Assembly (NCBI GenBank): GCA_020054065.1
Contig: JAGVLX010000056.1
Span: forward strand, 1 to 45,968
Length of the DNA stretch: 45,968 nucleotides
Reading direction: 5' to 3'
DNA from: Parachlamydiales bacterium
GTDB lineage: Bacteria; Chlamydiota; Chlamydiia; Chlamydiales; JAEYWL01
Every line of letters starts with the position of its first letter. Position 1 is the first letter of the stretch. Positions 15,891 through 24,434 of this stretch are shown here, piece by piece. Made by a program: the position numbers and the translations under genes. Below the pieces are notes generated by a model. That model saw only the letters and a program-made list of their open reading frames with translations, did not search any database and was not told where the DNA came from.

Positions 15891-16890
15891 ATTTCAACTC
15901 TTTGATCTTATCGTACTCTTGTGTGACAAGTTTGTAGATATAATCGGACCGGTGCTGTCGGCGGGCGCGTTTGTCGGGATCTGCTTTGCCGGGATACTCT
16001 TCAATATCGATCTCTGGTCCAAAAGCCAATCCAGCCGGGGCGTGATGGGTGATCCGCTCTTCCCCTAAATCTTTTTGAACCGTTCTCGGAGGCGGCAGCA
16101 ACGGATAGGTCCATAAGGCAAAAGGATAAAAGTGAGTCGGCTTGCCTGCCTGGCGTGCCATTAAAAAAAACATCTCTAAACTCTGGGGATCAAATGGCGC
16201 TATCGGAATCTTCCCTTGATCATCCATGCGGTCCCGTCCGCCGCTTGGCGCGACGTAGATGGTTTTGCCCCCTTCTGCCATTAGCTGGCTCATCCGTTTC
16301 ATGGTCTTTTGATTATGCAAGAGCTTTGCTTCTTTCTCTTCGGGCGGATGCTCTATGTGGCGTTTGGAGTAGATGCAAAGCAAATTGCGTCCAAGGCTCA
16401 TCGGGACAGCCATCGGATCGGTCAGCACCCGTGCGCCGGCGACGAAAATGATCTCTTCGGCAAACTCTGGAAAGGTGTCCTCTAACAACAGACTGATAAA
16501 TTGAGGATCGGCTTCGCTTTGGTGATTGCTTAGCAGCACCACGTTTTCTCCGCGCGCTAAGGCTTGAGTCATCGCTTGTACATGCTCCAGCCCGATCACT
16601 TGAGAACGTTCTTTCGCGAGCAGCGGACGCATAAAATCAATGCCGAATTGAAAGTAATCAATGGGCTGGCGAACTTTCGCATGATACGATTCGAAAGGAT
16701 GCGGATTGGTACTCTGCTCGATCACAAACGTCAAGAAATGCTCAAAATCTTTTTCCAGACTAGCAAGATCGCTGTGGCTGTTCTGCACGGTAGCGCGGTA
16801 GTTGTCGTAGAAGTGCGCCACCGTGTGAGCAAGCGGTCTGGACAATGTTCCTGTTTGTTCCGCCTGTTGGATTCGTGGGTGCAAGCTCAT
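15889..16890 (-). CDS. plsB: Glycerol-3-phosphate acyltransferase, plant-chloroplast type
   Basis: The enzyme acylates position 1 of glycerol-3-phosphate, the first step of phospholipid synthesis. The 333-aa length and sequence fit the soluble chloroplast (ATS1-like) family rather than the large E. coli PlsB. The acyltransferase motif NHQSEAD is at 122-128 (catalytic His123 and Asp128), followed by VAGARVLTDP and the glycerol-phosphate block VAPSGGRDR near 210-220. Chlamydiae are known for this plant-like form. The ATG overlaps the stop of rng in a TAATG arrangement, so translation is coupled. From memory, it corresponds to CT807. Confidence 0.93.
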   Translation of the reverse strand: MSLHPRIQQAEQTGTLSRPLAHTVAHFYDNYRATVQNSHSDLASLEKDFEHFLTFVIEQSTNPHPFESYHAKVRQPIDYFQFGIDFMRPLLAKERSQVIGLEHVQAMTQALARGENVVLLSNHQSEADPQFISLLLEDTFPEFAEEIIFVAGARVLTDPMAVPMSLGRNLLCIYSKRHIEHPPEEKEAKLLHNQKTMKRMSQLMAEGGKTIYVAPSGGRDRMDDQGKIPIAPFDPQSLEMFFLMARQAGKPTHFYPFALWTYPLLPPPRTVQKDLGEERITHHAPAGLAFGPEIDIEEYPGKADPDKRARRQHRSDYIYKLVTQEYDKIKELK

Positions 16891-18443
16891 TACACTTCAA
16901 TCTTTTTATTATTGATCGTCGAGAAGAACGCATAGTCATTCAAGTGCAGGTTATCGTCGCTTTCCCAAATCAGATTGGCGTTCATCTCTTCCGCTAATTT
17001 GATCAAATAATCGCGGTCATGATGGTGCATGTAGTGGTACACTTGCGGATGGATCACTAATTTCAGGGCAAATTGCTGCTGGCACTTGATCACTTTTTTC
17101 AAGGCGCGTTCGATTTCAATCGAAGTTGTTTCATAACTCTTGACCATCCCGCTGCCGATGCAATATGGACAGTTAGTGAAGATCGTTTGCAAAAGCGATC
17201 CGCGGTTGCGCTGGCGGGTCATTTCGACCAGTCCAAATTCACTCATGCCCAAAATGGTGCATTTCGCCGAATCCTCTTTCATGTGCTCTTTCAAGCGCTC
17301 CAACACACGCCGCTGGTTTTTACGCATGCGCATATCGATAAAGTCGCAAATGATCAGCCCCCCGATATTGCGTAGTTTTAACTGCCGGGCAATCTCTTCC
17401 GCCGCTTCTAGATTGATCCGTACCAAAGCTTCTTCCAAATCGCTGTCGCCGCCCGAACTGCGTCCGGAGTTCACGTCGATGGTATGCATGGCTTCCGTGC
17501 GGTCGAAATAGAGGTAGCCGCCGCTAGGCAGCCAGATTTTCCGTTTTAACGAGCGTTCGATTTCCCGTTCCACGTTGAACCGTTCGAACATCGGAACTTT
17601 GTCGCGGTAAAATTCGATTCGCAACGGATGCTCGCTGCTATACCGGCTGTACAGCCGTTTGCATACTTGATAGGTGTTATAGTCATCGACCATCAACCGG
17701 TCGTACCGTTTGTCGATACAGGTGATGACGGCCCGTTTGATGAGGTCTGATTCGGCCAATAACATGGTTGGATCGGATGATTTTTGAAAATTCTCCATGA
17801 TCTGCTGCCAGGTATTCAGCAATTCATGCGCTTCTTCGATCAGCGTTTCTTGAGAGACAAGCTTGCTTGCCGTACGACAGATCAATCCCATATCTTTGGG
17901 CATTTCAAACGAGCGGATGAGCTTCTTCAATCGTTCTCTGACATTGCGGTCTTCAATTTTTCGGGAAACTCCGCGGTGCGACGAGTTGGGCAGGAGGACG
18001 AGATAGCGTCCAGCAATGGAAATATTAGAGGTTAGGCGGGCTCCTTTTGAGCCGATCGGTTCTTTCACCACCTGGACCAGCACCGGCTGGTCGATTTTCA
18101 TCACTTGCTCGATGTTCAGATTTTGCTGCTGTTTGGCATCCATCGCCTTGATGTCATAACCCAGGTCAAAATCTAAGTCGAATAGCTGTTCGAACTTCTT
18201 GGTATTTTCAATGATGTCCGAAATGTGGATAAATCCGTTCTCGCCTTCATTGATATCGATAAAAGCTGACTGGATATTGTGCAGAATGTTGGTGACCCGG
18301 CCGCGATAGATATTGCCGGTTAACTGACGTTCTTTTTTACGCTCGACGGTTAGGTCGTGGAGCTGCCCATTTCGCAAAGTGGCGCAGCGGATCTCTTTTG
18401 ACTCGATGTTGAGCAGGATTTCTTGTTGTAGTCTTTCTGGCAT
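16890..18443 (-). CDS. rng: Ribonuclease E/G family endoribonuclease
   Basis: A 517-aa RNase G-length enzyme (Chlamydia literature name cafE). An N-terminal S1-like RNA-binding part includes GNIYRGRVTNI and SAFIDINEGENGFIH (about 40-75). The DNase I-like catalytic part includes TIDVNSGRS near 325-335 and ICDFIDMR near 362-370, which hold the metal-binding aspartates. The zinc-link motif CPYCIGSG lies near 435. There is no long degradosome-scaffold tail. It starts the leftward rng-plsB operon. The long upstream gap contains a stable hairpin that would be in its leader RNA. Confidence 0.93.
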   Translation of the reverse strand: MPERLQQEILLNIESKEIRCATLRNGQLHDLTVERKKERQLTGNIYRGRVTNILHNIQSAFIDINEGENGFIHISDIIENTKKFEQLFDLDFDLGYDIKAMDAKQQQNLNIEQVMKIDQPVLVQVVKEPIGSKGARLTSNISIAGRYLVLLPNSSHRGVSRKIEDRNVRERLKKLIRSFEMPKDMGLICRTASKLVSQETLIEEAHELLNTWQQIMENFQKSSDPTMLLAESDLIKRAVITCIDKRYDRLMVDDYNTYQVCKRLYSRYSSEHPLRIEFYRDKVPMFERFNVEREIERSLKRKIWLPSGGYLYFDRTEAMHTIDVNSGRSSGGDSDLEEALVRINLEAAEEIARQLKLRNIGGLIICDFIDMRMRKNQRRVLERLKEHMKEDSAKCTILGMSEFGLVEMTRQRNRGSLLQTIFTNCPYCIGSGMVKSYETTSIEIERALKKVIKCQQQFALKLVIHPQVYHYMHHHDRDYLIKLAEEMNANLIWESDDNLHLNDYAFFSTINNKKIEV

Positions 18444-18982
18444 GCCTCATCCCCATATTCTTGGAGACAGGCTTCCGCAAATTAGCAAAAACGAGTCAAA
18501 CGCCCACACTCCCTTGCATGAAGGGGGGCGTTTAAAACCAGTCGAGCGTTTCCGCCTCCCACAATGGGAGAGTCGGTTAACGATGGAAAGTTAATTTTTT
18601 GAACCTTGCCGGTCCAGGTTAGTAAACAATCTCGTTGGCTCATCATTCCTTGCTAGCAACCCGATTGACGGCTGAAACACGGAGATCCAGTTCTGACTCA
18701 CTCACATTTTCCGCGTCGCAGCCCAAGCTATCTTTTATACAATGGGCGTTCAGTTGCGAAAGCTTGTCTTAAAATTTAAAACTTTTGCCGAAGGGAGTGT
18801 CATCAATCTAAAACTCGTCCACTCTCCTTCGTTCAACTGGAGTTTAGCCGAAAAGGGCGTTGTTTTCCACAATTTTTACAATCCTTTGGACAGGAAGGAC
18901 AAACGACCTGGTAGATAAACACTAGTCCTTAATTCGTTTTTCGGGTAAACTTCTTTTGATTTATCGCTGGGAAATAGCTTTA
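18444..18982. other. Long divergent intergenic region with hairpins
   Basis: This gap of about 540 bases between the divergent rng and yceD starts contains no credible gene. A strong hairpin is at 18498-18533: AAACGCCC pairs with GGGCGTTT, and CCCTT pairs with AAGGG inside, with an ACACT bulge. In rng orientation it lies about 55 nt before the start codon. A weaker pair is formed by gaagggagtg (near 18789) and cactctccttc (near 18820). I looked for rnpB, tmRNA and tRNA signatures and did not see them. A leader that lets RNase G regulate its own mRNA, as known for E. coli rne, is inference. Confidence 0.5.
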
Positions 18983-19444
18983 ATGGATGACCGTTTTAAA
19001 ATTTATGTGGACCGCCTGCGGGATCACGACCTAAAGATCCACGAGACATTCAAGCCCGATTTTTTGGATGTTAAAGAGGAACATTTAAAATTTTCTTATC
19101 CGGTTGCCCTTAAAGGAGAAGCGTATCTTGCTGACGATACCCTAGTAATGCACCTGAATGTCGCTACAGAGGCGGAAATTCCTTGCTCGGTATGCAATGA
19201 GATGACCAAAGTGGAAATTGCCATTCCGGAGTTTTACCTGGCGGTCCCCTTAAATGAAATTAAAGGGGGAATCTACGACTACAGCGAAGCGCTGCGGGAA
19301 GAGATTGTATTGGCTGTTCCTCAATTTGCCGAATGCAGCGGCGGAACCTGCCCCCAGCGGAAAGAGTTAGAAAAATTTTTAAAAAAGCCAGGCGAAAACG
19401 ATTCGCCAGAGGAAGAAAGGTACCATCCTTTCGCCGATTTATAG
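18983..19444 (+). CDS. yceD: YceD/DUF177 family protein
   Basis: A 153-aa protein of the DUF177 (YceD) family, nearly always found just before rpmF, and linked in bacteria and plastids to 23S rRNA processing or accumulation. It shows the family cysteine pair in IPCSVCNE and a second in ECSGGTCPQ, plus the acidic C-terminus ending HPFADL. I chose the ATG at 18983; a TTG at 18956 would add nine residues without conserved content. It is nine bases upstream of rpmF. From memory, it corresponds to CT809. Confidence 0.85.
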   Translation: MDDRFKIYVDRLRDHDLKIHETFKPDFLDVKEEHLKFSYPVALKGEAYLADDTLVMHLNVATEAEIPCSVCNEMTKVEIAIPEFYLAVPLNEIKGGIYDYSEALREEIVLAVPQFAECSGGTCPQRKELEKFLKKPGENDSPEEERYHPFADL

Positions 19445-19453
19445 GAGATAACT

Positions 19454-19636
19454 ATGGCAGTACCACGCAACCGTCATTCGAACGCACGTAAAAATTCCAA
19501 GCGCGCCCACCATGCCAAAAAACCGCGCAACACTCACGCCTGCACACGCTGCGGTGCAATGAAACTCCCTCACGTGATCTGCGGAGCTTGCGGCAGCTAC
19601 GGCGACCGCGTCATCTTCGAGAAAGAGGAAGTGTAA
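19454..19636 (+). CDS. rpmF: Ribosomal protein L32
   Basis: A 60-aa basic protein starting MAVPRNRHS, with the lysine/arginine-rich N-terminal block and four cysteines in CTRCGAMKLPH and CGACGSYG that form the zinc site of L32. It belongs to the large ribosomal subunit. It sits in the classic yceD-rpmF-plsX order with a GGAG-containing ribosome site (TAGGAGATAACT) just upstream. Confidence 0.97.
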   Translation: MAVPRNRHSNARKNSKRAHHAKKPRNTHACTRCGAMKLPHVICGACGSYGDRVIFEKEEV

Positions 19637-19649
19637 CCTGGGTGCCCCG

Positions 19650-20639
19650 GTGAGCATCACGATTGCTGTCGATTTAATGGGGAGCGATACGCCTCCCCAC
19701 GATTTATTTTTAGGCGTCCTGCACGCCTGCACCGACCTGCCTAAAGAGGTCCGGTTTCTGTGTTTCGTAACGGAGGCGGTTCTGCCTCACTTAGCAGGGT
19801 CTTTAGGAAGTTATGCTGAACGGATCGCCTTTCAGGTCGTTCCTGAAGTGATTCACATGACCGATTCCCCCCTTCTTGCCATTCGGCGTAAAAAGAAGTC
19901 ATCCCTTTTAGCCGGCATCCAAGCCGTTAAAGCCAAATCGGTGGCCGCCTTCGTCACCCCAGGAAATACGGGTGCTTTATTAGCCGCTTCGACGCTAATG
20001 TTGCCATTGTTGCCGGGGATTGACCGTCCGGCCCTTTTAGCGCATCTTCCCACTAAACAGCAAACGATGGCAGTCCTGGATGTGGGGGGAATCGTTTCGG
20101 TCAAGGCGGATCATTTGGTGCAATACGCCCGGATGGGAGCGGCCTATCAGCGGTGTTGCCTGGATGTCGCAAAGCCGAAGGTGGGGTTGTTGAATATTGG
20201 GACGGAGTCAAAGAAAGGGACCGAAGAGCTTCGGCAAGCGTACGAGATCTTGCGCAGCACGCCGTCGACCTCGTTTGAGTTTGTCGGTAATATCGAAGGG
20301 CGAGACGCTTTTGATGGCAAGGTCGATGTCATCGTCACCGATGGGTTTGCAGGCAATATTTTCTTAAAGACGTCGGAGGGGACATCGGCATTCATTTTGG
20401 AGAAGTTGCGGGAACAATTAAGCACTTACTCGGAAGAGTTGCGCGACCAGTTCAGTCGGATCCAAGGTTTTTTTGACTATGCAGAATACCGTGGAGCCAC
20501 TCTATGTGGTGTGGAAGGGATTGTGGTGAAATGCCATGGCTATTCAAGTGCCAAAGCGATGTACCACGCCATTGAAGGGTGCTATGCCCTCACCAAGCAG
20601 CAGTTTGTTTCGCGCATCAAGTCCGAATTAAAAGACTGA
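19650..20639 (+). CDS. plsX: Phosphate acyltransferase PlsX
   Basis: The 329-aa enzyme makes acyl-phosphate from acyl-ACP for phospholipid synthesis. It begins IAVDLMGSD and carries the family blocks VTPGNTGALLA (about 92-102), LLNIGTESKKG (about 180-190), NIEGRDAF and VDVIVTDGFAGNI (about 215-238). The start is a GTG 13 bases after rpmF. It acts in the same pathway as plsB nearby, although on the opposite strand and in a separate unit. From memory it corresponds to CT811. Confidence 0.95.
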   Translation: MSITIAVDLMGSDTPPHDLFLGVLHACTDLPKEVRFLCFVTEAVLPHLAGSLGSYAERIAFQVVPEVIHMTDSPLLAIRRKKKSSLLAGIQAVKAKSVAAFVTPGNTGALLAASTLMLPLLPGIDRPALLAHLPTKQQTMAVLDVGGIVSVKADHLVQYARMGAAYQRCCLDVAKPKVGLLNIGTESKKGTEELRQAYEILRSTPSTSFEFVGNIEGRDAFDGKVDVIVTDGFAGNIFLKTSEGTSAFILEKLREQLSTYSEELRDQFSRIQGFFDYAEYRGATLCGVEGIVVKCHGYSSAKAMYHAIEGCYALTKQQFVSRIKSELKD

Positions 20640-20643
20640 CGAT

Positions 20644-20712
20644 AAAACGATCCAAGGGACCAAAGGGACCTAAATGATTTTTTTTGGTCGTTTTGGTCCC
20701 TTGGGTCGTTTT
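20644..20712. repeat. Word-repeat hairpin, gggacc/ggtcgttt family
   Basis: Arms 20644-20670 and 20686-20712 match at 25 of 27 positions as an inverted repeat, with a T-rich loop. The words are ccaaggga and ccaaagggacc on one arm and their complements on the other. It sits between the convergent plsX and the unknown 336-aa gene and could end transcription from both sides. Confidence 0.82.
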
Positions 20713-20766
20713 AGTCGTTGGATCGTTATTTGGTATGTATTTTTGACAATCAAAACAAAGTTGGTA

Positions 20767-21777
20767 TTAGAATTTCCCTACAATCGATTTGATCAAACTA
20801 CAGATATCATCATACACTTGAACGCGCAGCTCAACATCGGCTTTAGATTCTTTGTCGCGCACTTTATTAAGCGCTTTGGCGTCGATATTGATCAGCTTCA
20901 CAATAAAGCCATCGCGCGGGTTTTTACCAGCAACGACAACTAGGATATGTAAAAGGGGCAAGCGGGTTAGGGGATCGAAGGTGCGATGCATTTTTTCGGC
21001 TAATTGTTGCAGCTGGCTGATCAATGTGTCGACCCGCTCACACGAATCGTAGCGATTGAGGGCATCCTTTAAGAGGTTTTCTAGGGTTGTCAGAAATTTA
21101 TGATCGGCCAAAAGCGTGCGTAGTGTGTCAGGATAGTTGCGGCGGTCTTTGAGGATATGATTGCGGTGCTCTTCGACGGCTTTGGCGAACATTTTACTGA
21201 AATTGATCCCTAAGCTGGATGCAATCCCTTCCACATAGTGGCGTTGCTGTTTTTCGCTGAATTTATGCAGGGATTCGACAATCTGTTCCTTTTTGGCTTC
21301 ACGGGTCTGTTTGGGAAAAAAGCTTAATAAGTGGAGGACATTTTCCGGGACGACTCCGCTCTCTGCATACCGGTTGAACTCGCTGTCTACAAGGTTCCGC
21401 TTCTGCAGCTCGATAAACGTTTTCGTATCTTCCAAATCGCCTTGCACCTTGTCATGGATTTTTTTCTTGAGTCCCGGAAAAAGCGCCTGAAAAAAACGTG
21501 AAAAAACACCTTGGTCACTATCCAAAAGCTCGCCGATATTGCTTTCAATCGAAAAGATTGCTTCCTTGACCGATTGCATATCATCTAGACTGAATGAATC
21601 CGCATGAATTCTAAAGATATTTTTCGTGATATGAATGGTCTTTTCGGTGGAAGTGGTGTTGTAATCTTTTTTAAGTCGATGAAAGTTTTTTTTGACCGCG
21701 TTTTGGTTTAATGACGCCCCGATTTGACGGATGCGATGAAGAAAATTTTCTGGTGAAACATCTTCTTCCGCAGCCAT
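20767..21777 (-). CDS. Unknown helical protein
   Basis: I do not recognise this 336-aa protein. It is rich in charged residues and predicted helices, with no signal peptide and no clear membrane helix. The stretch LPLLHILVVVAG near 275-286 is the only strongly hydrophobic run. The region about 290-335 (NIDAKALNKVRDKESKADVE) looks like a folded mixed domain. A GTAGGGGG ribosome site precedes the ATG, and the gene has an AT-rich upstream region (21778-21872) that may hold its promoter. It lies between plsX and the lpxB operon, near the place where pmpD stands in C. trachomatis from memory, but it shows no autotransporter features. A cytosolic protein or effector is equally possible. Confidence 0.7.
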   Translation of the reverse strand: MAAEEDVSPENFLHRIRQIGASLNQNAVKKNFHRLKKDYNTTSTEKTIHITKNIFRIHADSFSLDDMQSVKEAIFSIESNIGELLDSDQGVFSRFFQALFPGLKKKIHDKVQGDLEDTKTFIELQKRNLVDSEFNRYAESGVVPENVLHLLSFFPKQTREAKKEQIVESLHKFSEKQQRHYVEGIASSLGINFSKMFAKAVEEHRNHILKDRRNYPDTLRTLLADHKFLTTLENLLKDALNRYDSCERVDTLISQLQQLAEKMHRTFDPLTRLPLLHILVVVAGKNPRDGFIVKLINIDAKALNKVRDKESKADVELRVQVYDDICSLIKSIVGKF

Positions 21778-21872
21778 AAACCCCCTACTTACAGTGCTCC
21801 TATATATATTTTAACCTTTCTATTTTAATATTAAAATATTTATTTGTTTGGGAATGTTTAAAATCTTAATAA

Positions 21873-22532
21873 TTACTTTAGATTAAGCAATTGATTTTCG
21901 AGCAAAACAGATCGTTCTGAGACTGAAAGCGTTTGAGGCAGGTCGATTGGCTCTCCAAACTTAACGGTAAGAGTCGAGAATGGCTTAGGAAGGCGCATTT
22001 GATCCCAAGTATTCAAGGCCCAATAAGATGAGCCTTCCCATGAACAGGGAACAATTTTAGCTCCCGCCGCTTCAGCGGCCATGGCAATGCCCGGCTTAAT
22101 CTTGTATTTAGGGCCTTTGGGACCATCCGGGGTAATGAGAAGCACCGATCGAGGAACTTCTAAAAATTGAATCATCTCCAACAATCCGCGAAACTTGGCC
22201 TTGTGGTGGATCCGGATCGTCCGCCCTTGGGGATAGCGGGTGACGATGCGGGCTAAAAGTTCTCCGTCCCGGCTATTGCTGATGACCGCCCCATAGGTGC
22301 ATTCCGGCGGTGCAACGCGGTTGAGGATGTACTCCATGGGGGCAATCCGGTTGTGCCAGAGCATGAGGATGCACTTATCATTCAGGGCCATGTTTTTAAA
22401 ATGTTCGCTGCCGGTGATTTTGACTGTACACGTACGGATCACGGTGTTAAGCAGGGGGCGTCCCAGATAGAGGAACAGAAAGATAAGGAGTTGCCGTTTC
22501 CAAAAAATCCATTTTTGTTTGAAACGCATCAT
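21873..22532 (-). CDS. DUF374 family acyltransferase (LPLAT superfamily)
   Basis: The 219-aa protein belongs to the DUF374 group of lysophospholipid-type acyltransferases. The HxxxxP-like block LMLWHNRIAPME (about 54-65), the block SNSRDGELLARIV (about 85-97) and LITPDGPKGPKYKIKPG (about 130-146) are typical. An N-terminal hydrophobic segment (about 10-30) anchors it to the membrane. It starts within the stop codon of lpxB (ATGATGA overlap), so it is the last gene of a coupled envelope operon. A role in acylating lipid A or a related lipid fits the context but is inference. Confidence 0.85.
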   Translation of the reverse strand: MMRFKQKWIFWKRQLLIFLFLYLGRPLLNTVIRTCTVKITGSEHFKNMALNDKCILMLWHNRIAPMEYILNRVAPPECTYGAVISNSRDGELLARIVTRYPQGRTIRIHHKAKFRGLLEMIQFLEVPRSVLLITPDGPKGPKYKIKPGIAMAAEAAGAKIVPCSWEGSSYWALNTWDQMRLPKPFSTLTVKFGEPIDLPQTLSVSERSVLLENQLLNLK

Positions 22533-23710
22533 GGCAGCAACTCCAGGATGGCTTTAGCCGCCTCTTGGCTGGCGTGTTTGTTTTGCAGCTGGGAGCGGAC
22601 AGCAGCCAATTCGGCGAGGCAGGTTTGGCGGGCCGGGCCCTCTTGATTGAGCGTATGGATTGCTTCAAAGAGCGTGTCAGCGGTATACGGTTTGCGGATC
22701 AGTTCGGGATATACTTCTTTTCCGGCTAAAATATTGACGATGCAGAAGTGCGGCAGTTGAATGTTCAATAGATAGGTTCCGATGAGGCGGTTCATGAGGG
22801 AAACTTCATAAACCGTGACCGCAGGCTTATTGTGCAAGGCCAATTCCAAGGTCACCGTGCCTGACTTGGCAATGGCTGTCCGGCAGGCGCGCATCAGGTC
22901 ATATGCGTGTGCGGCGGGGACGGCGATGACATCTTGATCGAAAACCAAACCATTTTCGGCAGCCGCGTGGCGGATGAGGGATAAAAATTCGGGGCGGGCG
23001 CAAGAGACGCCCAGCTGTACCCGCGGGTTGGCTTGCAACAGCTTTTTAGCGGCTCCAAACTGTTTGGCTAGGTTGTCCGCCAGCTCCGATTTCCGGCTCC
23101 CTGGAAAGAGGGCGATGAGCTCTTTGCCGGGATCAAATCCAGAAGATTGAATCCAATGGGGATGGTAGGAGTGATGGTTCAGGGTCTCGATTAAAGGATG
23201 GCCGACAAATAAGGTTTTTAAAGAGGTGTGCTTGAATAGGTCGGGCTCGAACGGGAAGATCGTGAGGAGCAGATCTAGGTTCTCCGCCATGGTCTGGATG
23301 CGCCCTTTGCCCCAGGCCCATACGGTGGGGCTGATATATTGGATGATGGGACGCTTAAAACCGTTTTTACGGAGGGCTTTGGCGAGGCGCAGATTGAAGC
23401 CCGGATAGTCGACTAAAATGACTGCATCGGGTTGTTGGGCTAAAATAAATTTCTTTAAAAAACGGAATTGCCGCCAGACTTTCGGAAGGGCGGTCAAGAT
23501 CGCCGTAAAGCCGATCAATTCAAACTCCTCCATAGGCAGCAGGCATTCCATCCCGACATCCCGCATCTTAGGGCCGCCGACACCGGTAAAGGTTGCGCGG
23601 GGAACCAGCTGCTTGACGGCTTGCATGAACCGTCCGGCATGCAGGTCGCCGCTCTGTTCGCCAGCTAAAATAAACAGGGTGGGGTCAGCTTTCACTTCAT
23701 CAACTTTCAT
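22529..23710 (-). CDS. lpxB: Lipid-A-disaccharide synthase
   Basis: The 393-aa glycosyltransferase (GT19) joins UDP-diacylglucosamine and lipid X in lipid A synthesis at the inner membrane. Hallmarks are the start FILAGEQSGDLHAG, the block GVGGPKM (about 41-47), the segment IGFTAILTALPKVWRQF, the block VDYPGFNLRLAKALR, and LFPGSRKSEL (about 203-212). As I recall, Chlamydia LpxB is longer; this one is the normal bacterial length. It overlaps the upstream GT2 gene by 11 bases and the downstream DUF374 gene by four, so all are one message. Confidence 0.95.
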   Translation of the reverse strand: MKVDEVKADPTLFILAGEQSGDLHAGRFMQAVKQLVPRATFTGVGGPKMRDVGMECLLPMEEFELIGFTAILTALPKVWRQFRFLKKFILAQQPDAVILVDYPGFNLRLAKALRKNGFKRPIIQYISPTVWAWGKGRIQTMAENLDLLLTIFPFEPDLFKHTSLKTLFVGHPLIETLNHHSYHPHWIQSSGFDPGKELIALFPGSRKSELADNLAKQFGAAKKLLQANPRVQLGVSCARPEFLSLIRHAAAENGLVFDQDVIAVPAAHAYDLMRACRTAIAKSGTVTLELALHNKPAVTVYEVSLMNRLIGTYLLNIQLPHFCIVNILAGKEVYPELIRKPYTADTLFEAIHTLNQEGPARQTCLAELAAVRSQLQNKHASQEAAKAILELLP

Positions 23711-24434
23711 GAGATTCGTTTTTTAACGTATAGTTTAACTTGCGCCGGCGCATCCAGGCAACAGCAAAGAGATCCAAAACGGTATTAAAATGACGGTTAG
23801 CTAGAGAGTATTTGCTCTTGCCTCTTAGGCGTTTACGATGGGAAACCGGAATTTCTTTAACTCGGAAGCCTTCGATGCAGAACAAAGCCGGTAAAAAACG
23901 ATGCATTCCCTCATATAATTTTAATTTTAACAAACTCGCTTTGCGGTACGCTTTCAGGGAACATCCGGTGTCTTGGACCCCATCGCCGCATACCCATCCC
24001 CGAATGGCATTGGCGATCCGCGATACGTACCGCTTCGTCCACGCGTCATGCCGACCCACCCGATATCCGCAAACGAGGTCGCAGTCATGCAGGGCATTTA
24101 GTAATTTGGGGATATCGCCCGGATCGTTTTGTCCGTCGCCATCCAAGGTCACGATCACTGTGCCTTTTGCGGCCTGAAATCCAGCATCGAGTGCGCTCGA
24201 TTGTCCGTAATGACGGGTAAACGCACAAATATGCAGCTGCGGCACCTGCTGGCGCATCTCTTTTAATACCGCTAGGGTTTGGTCCGTTGATCCATCATCG
24301 ACGCAGATCACTTCCCAAGGGGCATGAAGGGCGTTCATCACCGGAATCAATTCATTCAGGAGCGGGCCGATGTTGGTGGCCTCATTTTTCAAAGGAATGA
24401 TGACGGAGGTGTAGATGGGGTCATTCGCCGGCAT
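23700..24434 (-). CDS. GT2 family glycosyltransferase (dolichol-phosphate mannose synthase-like)
   Basis: A 244-aa GT-A fold glycosyltransferase with no C-terminal membrane domain. It begins TSVIIPLKNEATNI and shows VDDGSTDQT (about 49-57), the metal-binding VTLDGDGQNDPGD and the acceptor region GCSLKAYRK. The C-terminal RRRLRGKSKYSL-like block (here KRLRGKSKYSL) is typical of enzymes that glycosylate polyprenyl phosphates. I chose the ATG at 24434, which has a strong AAGGGAGAG site; the longer reading from 24518 would run far back into pcnB. The gene overlaps the end of pcnB by 14 bases. The donor sugar cannot be read. Confidence 0.88.
   Translation of the reverse strand: MPANDPIYTSVIIPLKNEATNIGPLLNELIPVMNALHAPWEVICVDDGSTDQTLAVLKEMRQQVPQLHICAFTRHYGQSSALDAGFQAAKGTVIVTLDGDGQNDPGDIPKLLNALHDCDLVCGYRVGRHDAWTKRYVSRIANAIRGWVCGDGVQDTGCSLKAYRKASLLKLKLYEGMHRFLPALFCIEGFRVKEIPVSHRKRLRGKSKYSLANRHFNTVLDLFAVAWMRRRKLNYTLKNESHES

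Noticed and set aside
18379-18594. Short plus-strand frame across the rng start
   Set aside because: It overlaps the conserved N-terminus of RNase G and the leader hairpin and has no ribosome site or recognisable content.
20743-20748. Perfect TTGACA on the plus strand
   Set aside because: It points into the 3' end of the opposite gene, has no good -10 at normal distance and no gene follows on that strand.
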